A DNA stretch of 64,000 nt, taken from NCBI GenBank assembly GCA_029204225.1, contig CM055098.1:54243153-54307152 (forward strand), read 5' to 3'. This stretch comes from Diphasiastrum complanatum. Lineage: Eukaryota > Streptophyta > Lycopodiopsida > Lycopodiales > Lycopodiaceae. Below, piece after piece: positions 10,543-24,944 of this stretch. Both the position numbers and the translations under genes were made by a program. The notes beneath the pieces were generated by a model. That model searched no databases, was not told the DNA's origin, and saw only the letters and a program-made list of their open reading frames with translations. How positions within the stretch are numbered: position 1 is the first letter of the stretch; every line of letters starts with the position of its first letter.

Positions 10543-10990
10543 TGTAGGGTCAAAGATCTTGCGTAGTATAGTCCTCCCGCCTGTCAACAAGGTTCAATTC
10601 ACTGGATAGGTACCTAGCTATGCTTAGATGCTAATTTTAGTTAGTTCCTACTTTGCATCTAACTCTACCTCCACTAACACTACTCACTCTAACTCTACTC
10701 TTCCTAAACTAACTTCATTATGATTTCGGGTGAAGAGAGAAGATAAAATAGAAGAAGAAGAAGAAGGAGAAGAGAGTGAGAGAGAGAGATGAGATGGAGG
10801 TTAGCTCAAATGCTCAATGTCATTGCTTATGGAAAAACCTTAACTACCATAAACCAAAAAGCATGGAAAATAATCTTCTAAGTTTAAAGGGCCTCTAGTT
10901 TTATTTTAATTCAAAGGCCCAAGTCTATTTTATTTTATTTACACTTAAGCTTGCGTGCTTATTGGGCCTTGAGCTTATACACGTAGGATG
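10543..10990 (-). repeat. Gypsy LTR, copy R2
   Basis: Second copy of the LTR end seen at 9684-9872. On the plus strand it starts TGTAGGGTCAAAG, and homology to R1 runs to about 10740. Beyond that it continues through a GAAGAA/GAGAGA-rich patch (10745-10790) and AT-rich sequence to about 10990. The outer limit is a guess. No primer site is attached, so it could be a solo LTR or the 3' LTR of the element whose integrase lies at 12605-13640. It contains a segment colinear with tRNA-Asp at 10563-10600. Confidence 0.5.
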
Positions 10991-11029
10991 CCATGCCCTC
11001 GCAACACATTTTATTGGTCGAATTTATTT

Positions 11030-11623
11030 ATTTACAATTTGTTGGGATTCCGCCCAATAGGAATATACGTAGCAAAAAAAAAAAATATTTCAGAATCTGC
11101 AAGTTCTTTTGCCGTTCGTCCTCTGTATTTCAATTTGCCAATTTCTGAATGGATGACATCTATAATACCTGAAAGAGACGCCACGAGTTTCCATTCATGT
11201 ATATTTGAAGGATAAAGATCTGCAATACAAAATCATAATAAGCTCTGATTCATAAATGCGATTACGTTTTAAAAATGACAAGCAACCCAAAAAATTAAGA
11301 TACTTACAATTACACTTTCGAAAATCATGTGGATTTATAGCCTCCACATTAAGTTCTGAATGCATATAAACATGTTGAATAAGCACCTCTGAAATGGTTT
11401 GTCCTCCTGGATTAACTTTGAAATCAATAATCCGCCCTTTCCAATAAGATCTATATGTATACTTGGCCTTTTTCTTTTGGCGAAAAGACCCTCTCGCCGA
11501 TGGATGCATTAGTACCCAAGAAGCCTTATGATATTCACGAGCAATCCATGCGCCATCGTCTTCCCTCTCATTATAAAAAATTGCAGAGCATATCAAGGAC
11601 CTCGGTCTCCATCGCATCGCCAT
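11030..11623 (-). pseudogene. Two exons of an unrecognised cellular gene with a retained intron
   Basis: On the minus strand an open frame from 11623 reads WRPRSLICSAIFYNEREDDG, then HKASWVLMHPSARGSFRQKK and KVNPGGQTISEVLIQHVYMH, up to RKCN. There it meets a consensus splice donor (GTAAGT, about 11308). The intron of roughly 130 bp ends in CTCTTTCAG near 11174. The next exon continues with IDVIHSEIGKLKYRGRTAKE and is lost after about 11030. This looks like real intron-containing host coding sequence, possibly the same gene as the 9883-10542 fragment. Its function is unknown to me. It sits among gypsy pieces on the same strand. Confidence 0.55.
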
Positions 11624-12604
11624 AGCTTGAAGAGTTCACGTTTGAACTTGTCAATATGAGAGTCCAGAGTATAATAGGCGCCAAACCTATTTGTGAGGCC
11701 CAAGATAATTTTAACTTGAGGTTAACCCAAGCAGTTTAGTCAACCAGTTGTCATGCATGCTAGCCAATAGTATGCTTCCAATCTATTGAACCGGAAATTC
11801 AAATTTGCCCAAACATGAATTGTGTTTTCTGGGTCAGACGAGTTATGTTACATAGAAGCCACTATGTCAAGAACCGATTGGGCCACATGGACATAAACAA
11901 CAAGGAAAAAAAAAAAACTCATAGCAAATGGCCCTTCTAAGTTTGAGAACTCCTATAATGTATGCCCCTTGCGAAGGTTGGTTTGATGATCTTGATGATC
12001 TGCGAAGGTTCTGAATATTCTGCTTCTTGGAACCTTCACATACATTAAAAAATGATGTTTTTTCCATCAAAAACTCTCGTAGAGATTTTCATAGATGCAT
12101 CTGGGTCAGATATATTGACTGTCCAGGTTTCAAAAGCTATTTTCTAGGGGATCTCCAAAAATCATGAAAAAAGTGCTCTTATAGAGTGTTTTTTTTTTTT
12201 GACGAAATCTTGAGATTCTCTGATTTTTAACTTTTGCAAACTGGTAATCTGCTACATCCATGTTAGATCTGACTGTTAGTAACTCTCTGAAAGTTTTGAT
12301 AGATATTTGGTAGCATATCCATCAGTTTTGGTGAATTTTGCTCTTATTTTGCCATGGTTACTGAGATCAAGATCTCTGATCTGCAAATTGGGGGCCTTAT
12401 TGGTGTAAAGGCTGATGATCTACTTTCCTCTTGATCCTATCTGGATCTGGATCTCTCTTGGATCTTGTTGGATCTTCTCTGATCTTGCCAGATCTGGCTG
12501 AACCTCGATGGATCTAGCTTGATTTGGCTTGATCTTCCTGGATCTAGTTGTGATAGCCGAACAAATAAACTTTTCGTAACATGCCACCACCAACTTGGAT
12601 CTGT
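11624..12604 (-). other. Gypsy 3' non-coding region, GATC-rich
   Basis: No gene. It follows the pol stop of the minus-strand gypsy element, so it should hold the 3' untranslated region and possibly LTR sequence. It has many GATCT/GATCC words (12420-12560). It also carries variants of the leader motif (TGCGAAGGTT at 11970 and 12001, AACCTTCACA at 12031, AACTCTCGTA at 12072). Confidence 0.4.
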
Positions 12605-13640
12605 CTTACTGCGGTGGCCAGTACTTGTGCAACCGGCTACCGTGAATGGGTGTGTTGAAAGGTGTCCCATCTAGCTTCTCCAGATTCACGGCTCCATGAT
12701 TAAGAATTTCTTTGATCCGATAAGGACCTTCGCTTGTGAATTTTAATTTCCCCTTGATCGCCTTGTCTTATACATCAGGACTAGATCTCCAGAACAAAGA
12801 TCTTTCTTTTCTAACCTGCGATTGTGCCATGCTTTGCATCTTTCCTTTTCAACTGCCAGTGCATGCACAGCTAGTAAGCATGTTTCGTAGAGCTTATGCA
12901 GAGCTTCGTGGCATAATTGTAGAGATTTGGATTCATCAAGGCGTTGCGTTGTGGCAATTCTTAATGAAGGGACTAAAAACTCTACCGACATTACAGCATC
13001 CTGACCATGTACCAATTGGAATGGCGTTTGATCAGTGCTTCCCTTATATGCTGTCCTTAATGCCCACAGAGCAGCATGCAACTTGTGTTCCCAATCCGAT
13101 CTGCTAGCTTCAACTGTTTGTGTGAGCACACTACAGAGGATCTTATTGGATGATTCTGCTTACCCATTATTGCGAGAAGGCATAGTCGTTCTATGGATCA
13201 CGAAGAATTATTCCAACATGGCCTTGATGGTCTCATTGATGAAATGACTCCCGCGATCGCTGACTATCTCCACCAGGCACCCAAAGCGCACAATGATATT
13301 TTCATAGAGAAACTTGGCAGTGGTCCTAGCATCAGCTACTTTTACTGCCTTGGCCTCAACCCACTTGGTGAGGTAGTCGGTGGCCACGATTATGTATCGA
13401 GCCTGGGTACTTCTTGTTGCAGGGTGAATTGGACCAATGTAATCCAATCCCCACTTTTCAAATGGTGCTTGGTCTAAGACCAAGTGTAGAAGGTCATAAT
13501 TCAATCTCGTCGGTCTCCTTGCCCTTTGGCACCCATCGCATTTCCTTAGGTATTCCTTCGTATCCTTATGAATCGTTGGCCACCAGCATCCTGATTGTAA
13601 GATCTCATGAACTGTAATGTCGGATGCAATGTCTTCTTAT
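12605..13640 (-). pseudogene. Ty3/gypsy integrase and pol C-terminus
   Basis: Read from 13620 downward: the zinc-binding segment (VHEILQSGCWWPTIHKDTKE, then CDGCQRARRP, part of an HHCC finger) leads into the catalytic core (EKWGLDYIGP, ATDYLTKWVEAKA, SDRGSHF). A frameshift falls near 13130-13210. The next frame carries the integrase end (HKLHAALWALRTAYKGSTDQ, then FQLVHGQD) and DLVLMYKTR. The pol end (FTSEGPYRIKEI, PIHGSRLHKYWPPQ) stops at TAA 12605-12607. Reverse transcriptase and RNase H would lie above 13640 but are absent, replaced by a copia fragment. Confidence 0.88.
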
Positions 13641-13644
13641 CCTT

Positions 13645-13795
13645 GAAGTCTTTCTTCTTCTTGGACTGCTGCTTGTTTGAGTAGAGTGCCATGGATTTGG
13701 TACTCATTGTCGTAGACAAGCTTTTCCTCCTAACTTCTTCCTATAACAGACTTGATGTCAATTTTTGGAGAGACAACGCATGAGTAATGCTAAGA
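13645..13795 (-). pseudogene. Short copia gag scrap
   Basis: This stretch matches the gag regions at 48400-48540 and 56950-57110 on the same strand: shared words include AGCTTTT.CTTCTTACTTC-like sequence, TAGCTTGATGTCA-type sequence and the (A/T)GGAGAGACA run. In frame it corresponds to the EEVRRKSLS and ALYSNKQQ region of that family. It is too short and mutated to be functional. It belongs with the primer site and LTR just above it. Confidence 0.6.
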
Positions 13796-13867
13796 ACCTA
13801 TGGCTCTGATACGACTTTTGTTGGCTCTGATATCACTTTTGTGGGATGCGAGGAATGTAAATTATCA

Positions 13868-13879
13868 GTTCTGATACCA
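13868..13879 (-). promoter_or_regulatory. Primer-binding site, initiator tRNA-Met type (one mismatch)
   Basis: The minus strand reads TGGTATCAGAAC, four bases after an LTR ending CAACA. Further degenerate copies of the same word occur at about 13795-13840 (TATCAGAGCC and similar), so the site lies in a small cluster of primer-site-like repeats. Confidence 0.65.
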
Positions 13880-13883
13880 CATC

Positions 13884-15048
13884 TGTTGACGTTTTGGATA
13901 GATGTCAACTGATGAAACAAAAATTCTTAATAACAAGATCGTGTATTACTTAGAGAATGGAGTTTGCGAGCAGTTCTTTTGTGTTGAATCAAATTATCAA
14001 TGTAGGAATCTTAGACTGCCGTGAAGGAGAGATTGCAAGAAATGATTAGGTTTCTGTGACAACCATGCAATTTTCCTAATACTGATAATCTGATATGAAG
14101 AGAATGTAAAATTGATTTAGGTGTCAAAGACAACCATACATTTCTCTTATAATAATGTTTGTGTAAGAGGAGTGATAGTTATTATCATTCAACAAGCATG
14201 CGACCGGGTGTAGAACAATAGCAAATCTGTATAATAATGTTGTAAACACAACGATCAGATCACAATACAATTGTGCTGATAAGCGCATGATCCTACTTAC
14301 AGATTCAAAACAATTGCTAAAGTTCTGAATATATATATATCTCTCTCTATAATCACTAACTTTGAGGAGTCAGCTACTGAAAGACCCGTTCTGGTCGTTT
14401 TATCTCTGTCTGATGACTTATGACTTATCATATCTTCAATCACTCACTTACATTCGTAGCAACTAGAAGATCTTGCATTATTCTAGCTTTACATTTACAT
14501 GATAGTTAACAACTACTAACCTGATCAATAGATTGCTTTGTTGTTGGAGCGTGAAAACGTTATGATCTGGCATTTGGAATCCCTTGTAAATCTGCAGATG
14601 GACGTCGCAATAGTCCTTGGCTGTTTTGGCCTTTGCCTTTAGTTAAGGACAACCTTCAGTATTTGTAGGGCACCTTCGCAATTTCAAAGACAAGTGTCAC
14701 ATTTTTTGCTTGTCATAAACTGCGTGTTAAAATGCAGTGTCGGGTTTTTTGCATTTTTCGCAAAAAGTGTCGCTTTTCTGAAAGTGCATAAATGGCCCAA
14801 AAACAACTTACATAAGTGTCGCTAAACACTTAGTTGCTCAGGAAGGTAAAAAATAGCGACAGTGTCAGGTGTCAATTTTTTTGCCTGTGGAAAAACCTGT
14901 ACAAAAATGTAGACTGTAGCGACAATCAGTTCAAATATGCAGACTATTGAAAAACAGTTCATTTTTAGCAAGTTTCATTTGAGAGAGTAAAAATTAGAGA
15001 AGGAAGAAGGGCTGTTGGGATGAGTAGGAGTTAGATAAAATTCCAACA
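13884..15048 (-). repeat. 5' LTR of a copia element (minus strand)
   Basis: About 1165 bp. On the minus strand it starts TGTTGGAATTT (15048) and ends GTCAACA (13884). The U3 part (14560-15048) is matched in the opposite orientation by the LTR piece at 61047-61632; shared blocks include ACTTATGTAAGTTGTTTTTG and TGCATATTTGAACTGATTG. A TATATATATAT tract near 14330-14340 on the minus strand is a possible promoter element. Confidence 0.75.
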
Positions 15049-18910
<3,862 letters not shown>

Positions 18911-19606
18911 CTATAGACGTGCTTTCTTCTCAGGAACTGATGGCGGAGGAGATGGCTTCACTCTTAAGGCTGTATCTTCCTCATCCTCCGAATCTGAAGT
19001 GAAGCTATCAATTGAGAGGGAATCTATACTTCTTCCACTATCTTGTAGCTTGGGGGAAGGAACGGAATGTCGTTGCAGGCTTTGATCTTTCTCAAGTGAA
19101 AGGGCGGCGGCTGCATTATGGCTGTCGGTGCTCTTGAAAGAGAGGGAATCAAGGCGCTGTGGAAAGATCCCACTGGGAGGGATGCATATGTTGAGGATGC
19201 CCTGAGGATCGCCCTGAGGTCTGAAGATTAACAATGAAGTCACAGGAAATTTATTGATAGCTCTGCCGCTAGTCTTCACAGCATCTGCAAGGAACACGCG
19301 CACTACTCCAATCAATTTGTCTCTCAGTGTGCCACAAGCGAATATTTCGATCGTCAGCTGGGCGGTTTCATCTTCGAGCAAATCTTCGTCAACTGAGAGG
19401 GTGATTTTTTCATCCCAAGTGGGATTCTTTCCTCCCTCCGCATCGATACGAGTGGATACTTTTTCGCTTGGATCAACGTAAGCCACGGCATAGGTCTTCA
19501 TCTTTCCGAAAGTCGTAACTTTTTTGAGCTGCTGAGCTGAGATTATATACAGCTCTAGCGGGCGCCGTTTGGCCTGAGCACGAGATCTTTTGCTTTGCTT
19601 ATTCAT
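18911..19606 (-). CDS. C2-domain protein, plant SRC2-like
   Basis: Complete uninterrupted single-exon frame of 231 residues, with start ATG at 19606 and stop TAG at 18911. After a basic N-terminus (MNKQSKRSRAQAKRR), residues about 15-145 form one C2 domain: PLELYIISAQQLKKV, then FGKMKTYAVAYVD, GGKNPTWDEKITL and LIGVVRVFLADA. This order is typical of plant SRC2/BAP-type small C2 proteins, which bind membranes, sometimes with calcium, in stress responses. The tail (about 150-231) is Ser/Asp-rich (SIDSLSIDSFTSDSEDEEDT) and probably disordered. It has no transmembrane segment. It is the only intact host gene I can support here. The exact function is inferred from the domain alone. Confidence 0.85.
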   Translation of the reverse strand: MNKQSKRSRAQAKRRPLELYIISAQQLKKVTTFGKMKTYAVAYVDPSEKVSTRIDAEGGKNPTWDEKITLSVDEDLLEDETAQLTIEIFACGTLRDKLIGVVRVFLADAVKTSGRAINKFPVTSLLIFRPQGDPQGILNICIPPSGIFPQRLDSLSFKSTDSHNAAAALSLEKDQSLQRHSVPSPKLQDSGRSIDSLSIDSFTSDSEDEEDTALRVKPSPPPSVPEKKARL

Positions 19607-19835
19607 GGCAAACTCAGATCAAAACGCACAATCACAAACAGATCGCAGAAAATACAAATGCTCTAATTCAAGTGGAAAGCAGCCTGAAAAATAGCTACAA
19701 TGAGCTAATTATCGATCAAAGGATCAGTTACCAGAGCTCAACACACTCTACTAGCTCAGGTTGTGATCTGTTTTGAGAAGCCAATCAGCTGACTGAGGAG
19801 TTTGAAGACTGAGGTTGCTGCTCTACTCCAAGGTG

Positions 19836-19843
19836 CATATATG
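19836..19843 (-). promoter_or_regulatory. Possible TATA element of the C2 gene
   Basis: CATATATG about 230 bp upstream of the ATG at 19606 is the best TATA-like word in the upstream region. It would give a 5' untranslated region of about 200 bases. No transcript evidence is available. Confidence 0.35.
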
Positions 19844-19929
19844 CAAGTATGCAAGTAATTGCTGAAGCAAGAATGATAACAGCTTCTTAAGTAGCAGACA
19901 CTACAGAAATATACTGACACACTAACGCG

Positions 19930-20605
19930 GCATGGCTAGGGAGGAACAGCGTGATGGGCTGTCTGTATCTGTGAGCTTCCAGACTCCAGTATTTCCAGGA
20001 AGAGAAGCAAAAGCAGCAAGGGCGGCTGCATTATCAGCTCAATGGCGGTTGCATTCTTGCCACCAGCTCATGCCTTGCAGACTCCACACTCCAGAACCTC
20101 CTTCGAAAGAAAAGAAAGAAAGAGTCAGACACACGAAAGGTTACAGATTCGAATTTCGAGAGAAAAAGTTAAAAGTACTAACCAGGAGTCAAGAATTAGT
20201 TAGCAGTTAAGCCGTGGTTAGTTAGTATAGTTAATGAAGGGGATACTCTATGCCTTGTAATGCTTGATGGTGCAACACCATCCAAGGGTGGTAGTGGGTG
20301 CTCCGTCATCTATGCTTGTCATTCCATCTTTGGATTGAAGGACAACAATGGAAATGTGGAATACGCTGCTCCTTTAATGAGAGTGCATTTAAATTGTAAA
20401 GGCTTTGGACTCCGTGTGCAAGGAACATGCAACCTCAATCAGTGTTGGGTATATAGAAGGCCAGCTGGTATCCACATTGTTATTAACAATGGTATCTCCG
20501 TTGGTATATAACTTTGTGATACTAGGGCCAATACTCGACTTGGGCTAGTTTTAGCCCATTGGAGCACATATCAATATCCGGATTAGGGGCAACATGGTAT
20601 CATAG
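19930..20605 (+). repeat. Possible degenerate LTR end with a primer-site-like word
   Basis: At 20591-20605 the sequence reads AACATGGTATCATAG, which looks like an LTR-terminal CA followed by a mutated initiator-Met primer site. The 300-600 bp before it have no coding signal, but no second copy is in the window and no gag follows. It could be a chance match. Confidence 0.25.
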
Positions 20606-21370
20606 TATCCATTTTTAGTTGGTACCTAAAATTTACATATGTATTAAATATTAATGGTGCTCCAAACACATTGGTGGGCACCAACAAAGTATTGGCCTTT
20701 CAAATCATATGCATATTACATTTAAAAAGGTCATGCTTTTCAATAAATGCATAGTACTCTTAATTAAAAGCTGAATTAAAAAAAAAATTATATATGTATA
20801 CCTAGGTTTATACTCGGTTGGTATCACCCTCAATACCCAAACAGATTGATACGAGCCACATAGACATTGTTATATTCATATTCGGCTGGTATCAAACTAT
20901 TTTATAAAGTGTAATACAAGGACCCGACTGGTATTAAAAATATTAATACTCACCCAACATTGGTTTGGACTCCGAGTCTAACGTTGGGAGGAAGGCCCAC
21001 CTTCGAGCTTGGGAGCTTGGAGGTCTCAGGTGAGTGCCCCAGGGCAGGAGTCCAATGGTCCCATTGAGCAAGGCTGAGGCCCGATTGCAAGTTGCCTTCC
21101 CCTGAGTAATGACACGTGTGATGTTTTTTCGTAGATACTTTTTTTCCTTGTATTTTTTATTTTTTAAATTTTTTTAATGTTTTTTTTTTTCTTATTTTTC
21201 ATTTTCTGTTTTGGATTTTTTTTCCTCATTTTATTTTGCATTTTTTTTTTTGTTTTTTCTTTGTGTGGATTTTTTATATGCTACTTATTTTCCCCTTTTC
21301 AGTTTCTCGTTTTTTTTTTTTTGACTTTTTCCTTGAATTTTGTTTTGGTTTATTTTTTTTCAATTTTTTT
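20606..21370. other. No gene; T-rich tract and GC-richer patch
   Basis: 20800-20960 repeats short words like CGGTTGGTATC, CGGCTGGTATC and CGACTGGTATT. 20970-21110 is a GC-richer patch followed by a long T-rich stretch (21125-21370). The T-rich stretch gives Phe-rich open frames that are not genes. A SINE was considered for the patch but not supported. Confidence 0.4.
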
Positions 21371-21375
21371 TTGAC

Positions 21376-21468
21376 GAAATGTGCATGTGGACAGACGAGG
21401 TGCCACATAGCACAAAATGTGCATTCACTATGTGGCAACCCTCATTGGTTGTTCACATGCACATTTCA
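21376..21468. repeat. Foldback, 17-bp arms with inner pairing
   Basis: GAAATGTGCATGTGGAC (21376-21392) pairs with TTCACATGCACATTTC (from 21452). Inside, GGTGCCACATAG pairs imperfectly with CTATGTGGCAACC. The ~93-bp unit can form a hairpin and may be a small MITE-like element. Confidence 0.6.
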
Positions 21469-21627
21469 TCATAACTTTCATGTGCTATGTGCCAACTTTA
21501 AATGGAATATGGAGGGGGTTACCCCAAGGGCACTATTAGAGAAGGCCCAGCAAGCCTTTCTTTATGTAATGTTGTAGTAATATTAAATTTTGGAAGTTTC
21601 TAAAATAATGAATGAATATTCAAGTGG

Positions 21628-21678
21628 ACAACCAATGACTAGTTGCCACATGGCACATGGCACATAGTCATTGGTTGT
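21628..21678. repeat. Foldback, 13-bp perfect arms
   Basis: ACAACCAATGACT (21628-21640) is inverted at 21666-21678, with TGCCACATGGCAC-type sequence between. It shares the words CATTGGTTGT and GCCACAT with the foldback 200 bp upstream, so the two are related. Confidence 0.6.
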
Positions 21679-21902
21679 ATGCATGAACATTATGCCAAAA
21701 GGTCTTATGTGTCAATACCTCATTGGTTGTGATGAGAGTTATGGTGGAAGGTTTGAAATTTTTATAAAAAAAGTTATGTAGGTGGCTCCAAAATACAAAG
21801 AAAAACAATCACGTGGCATTAAATACTTTTTAGAGCAATATAAGCGTGCTAATCCTATTCCCCATCTTGAAGTTTGACTTGAAACTTTCACTTTGTTGAC
21901 TT

Positions 21903-22215
21903 TTAAATCAAACTACCCACCAACTGTCTATACAAATAAGCATCCACTTTCTCAGATTCATCATATGCAGTAAGCTTCATGTTGACATCCATAGGTGTTC
22001 TCAAAGGCTTACAATCCTGCTTATTGAACTTATAAAGCAAATCTCGTGCATATTTGCTTTGTGTAAGAAAGACCGTGTCTTCCTTTTGCCATACTTCAAT
22101 GCCAAGACAATAGTGCATCAATCCTAGATCACTCATTTCAAAAGCATTGGAAAGATCTGATTTTATTTCATCAATTAAGCTCTCATTACTTCCTGTAATA
22201 ATCACATCCTCACAA
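21903..22215 (-). pseudogene. copia reverse transcriptase fragment
   Basis: About 100 codons from the end of the RT: VIITGSNESLIDEIKSDLSN (just after the YVDD position), FEMSDLGLMHYCLGIEVWQK, LTQSKYARDLL, DCKPLRTPMD and YRQLVGSLI. The catalytic YVDD is just outside the preserved part, and no neighbouring pol domains are present. An isolated scrap. Confidence 0.9.
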
Positions 22216-23728
22216 CTATTCTTCTTGTTCTTCCAACCTTATGGGTTCTCATCATGCAAACCAAGGTTTTGCAAGAGGATGACAATCAATCATAATGTGA
22301 TGACAATGAATTGGAGGAATATTGGGACGGTGCAAGGTGAAGATTACAATGAAGATTCATATAGTAAACAAGTTTCAAGATGGTGAGAATGATGAAAAAT
22401 GAAAAATCTAAGTGCATAGTTATAAAGAACCATAATCAAATCTACATAAAGTTTTTTAGAAAAAATGTCTACCATAATTTCAACAATAAACAAAATTTTC
22501 TAACCAAGAACAATCATTTGGAAACAAACTAAAACTCCCTAGCACACCGTTACAACATTCTCTCCATCTTTAAGAGAGTTGGTGTCCTCATGAAGGCCAA
22601 TGCTTTCTAAGCTACAAGGCAAGCTTTGGGCAACAGATTTTTGATCTATTAACTTTACTAACAAGAAACTTTAAAAGCCTCAAGCTTGAAATATAGTTTG
22701 TCAACACTCTCGACATTCATTGTCTTCTAAGTTGGTTTCAAAAAAAGATTTGCAAGCGTGATCAAGAATATTGTTGATAGGATAAATCACATGAATATTG
22801 ATTTGGACCATCATTGGCCTTAGATGATACTCTTCTTGGTGTAGGTTCCTTGCATGATATAATTAGTTCATGAATGCCTTTTGATTCAATTCATGTCTCC
22901 AAATCTCCAGAACATTCTTACCAACCAACCACACCTATTCTAGATGTTGCACATGAATCCTCCATTATACTCCACGTGGATTCCACAAACTTTATCACCT
23001 CTTTAAAAAAGAAAACACATCTTGGATGTATTATGACTACATTAAAGGATAACTGCAAGTTATTACGTATTGATGAAGTGTCAAAAGACAATATCTAAGT
23101 TCTTTGTCTAACCTTCCTCTTCCACCTAGCTTGCAACCAGTAGTAGAAAGTTTCTTTAGAAGTAGATATTCATTTTGGCCACTCCAATCACCATTACCAT
23201 GAAATCAAACACCATTTATGTATTGGAGTCAAATGTATATGATCTTGCCTAGTGAACACTTTCATGAAGCTGGTTTGTGTCGAAAAAATGAGTTTTGAGG
23301 ACCTTGAATAAATCATCTATGACCTACATGAGGTTGCACACTACCAAATTACTCTTGATCAATTCGGATCTTTATAACAATCACCAAGTGAAGATCTCTC
23401 AAGATCTTGTCGCATGCAACCAAAAGAACACATGTGGAGCAAAACCACCCAACCAGCACGAAACGACGAGTCAAGTCCTGCTTCACTCCCGAGCCACGAT
23501 GACTAAGTGCAAGAGAGAAGAAGGTCCTAGCGCTTGAAATCAAAAAATTGAATGAGGAGGAGATGAACGAGTTCCTACCAAGGATATAGAACCCAAAAAT
23601 TGAGAAATATTCCCTCTAGGATACCCCAAGACCATGCAAAAGCAATTTGATCTCCTACTCTTGCATAGAAAGCTGTCAATCACCATGCACTAGCTCCATA
23701 GGTCCAATTAGAGCATCTAGGCCCTTGT
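22216..23728. other. No gene seen
   Basis: AT-rich sequence with only short frames (for example 22874-23098 plus) and no recognisable domain, LTR boundary or RNA gene. Confidence 0.5.
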
Positions 23729-24765
23729 TGTTGGATTATTCTCCTACTAATCAACTAATCAACTCCTTAATTTTTGTCCAATTTTTATCCAGACCTGTAG
23801 TTTTTTTCGTTTTTTTACACAGTCTGCATAATTACTCGAAAACAGCTCACAGTGTCGGCATTTTTGAGATTTTCATCTTTCGACATTTTCTCTCACTTCG
23901 GCTTTTTCACAAAATGTCGGATGCCTCAAATGTTAAGGAAATAACATTGGCAAAGACCTTCGCATTTTTTGCATGACAGCTTACATTCATTTTTGCAGAG
24001 TTACAGTTTACGTTTAAATCTACAAACAGACTGTTTACAACCAAAGCCACCGACTTGCAATAATTTATCAGCAAGTAATTTATAAGAAGTCCTAACTGGA
24101 TGGATGCCAGCACATCACATCCAACTGGATGATACATTTGATGACCTGATTTCTTAGTATAAATAGCTGCTCATACTTCTACATTTCATCAGAGTTTAAT
24201 AATCAAGTATGCAAGTATTGAATAGTTAGCGTTCTCTCTCAAGCCTGCTAGCTTGGACACTCTTGAGCACTCTAGCTCATTTTTTTAGAGTTGATTAGAG
24301 ATTGCTATTGTGTTTCTGCTTATCAGTAGTTGCACTTAGTTCAGACTTATATTTAGTCGCTCAGAGATAGCTTAGAGTACGCGGCTTCGATCCGCAACTT
24401 GTTGTACTCATTTACATTTGTTTTCATTTTCATACTGAATCAATCTATCTCCTTATTGTGTTCAAGTTTGTATCAGAATGTATGCATCTCTATAGTTCTT
24501 CACGATTGATTATTTGTCTGATAATTCAATGCTTAATGTTTGGCTACGTAATCACTGTAGTATTAATGATTTCAAAGTTAGTTACTATAAGATCGAATGT
24601 GATTTCTATCACTATTGTTTTGTTCAAAATTGATAGGCATAGTCATGCATAGAGAAAGAGAAAGATAGTTTATTCCGTTGTGCATGATAAGTTTTAATTC
24701 TTGTCATTCTAATTCTTTTTATTCGAATCTTATTTGACCTATCTTTTTATCACCTCTTTCCAACA
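23729..24765 (+). repeat. 5' LTR of a copia element (plus strand)
   Basis: About 1037 bp, starting TGTTGGATTATTC and ending CAACA directly before a perfect primer site at 24766-24777 (TGGTATCAGAGC). TATAAATAG near 24160 is a plausible LTR promoter. It resembles the LTRs at 13884-15048 and 61047-61632 in the segment rich in GTCG/TTTTTGC words. Confidence 0.75.
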
Positions 24766-24777
24766 TGGTATCAGAGC
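24766..24777 (+). promoter_or_regulatory. Primer-binding site, initiator tRNA-Met type
   Basis: Perfect TGGTATCAGAGC immediately after the LTR-terminal CA. Confidence 0.9.
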
Positions 24778-24944
24778 GTTGATTCTTCAGGAGCTAATAC
24801 TATTACTATAATAGAGCGCAGGCTCTAATATTTGATATCTTTCGCAACATCAAATTCTTCAGTTCAAATCATTTTGTTTCGATATCAGAGAATTGATTTC
24901 CACAGCACTGTATCTCTCTTAACGTCAATAGACTAAAGTTTCAG

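Noticed and set aside
10563-10600. A functional tRNA-Asp gene in the LTR
   Set aside because: The arms are in order but the loops are shortened and the acceptor stem is missing, so it cannot fold as a tRNA.
20970-21130. GC-rich patch followed by T-rich tail, considered as a tRNA-derived SINE
   Set aside because: No convincing A-box/B-box pair and no second copy in the window.
21177-21577. Phe-rich membrane-protein-like frames
   Set aside because: A T-rich tract translates to poly-Phe; there is no other support.
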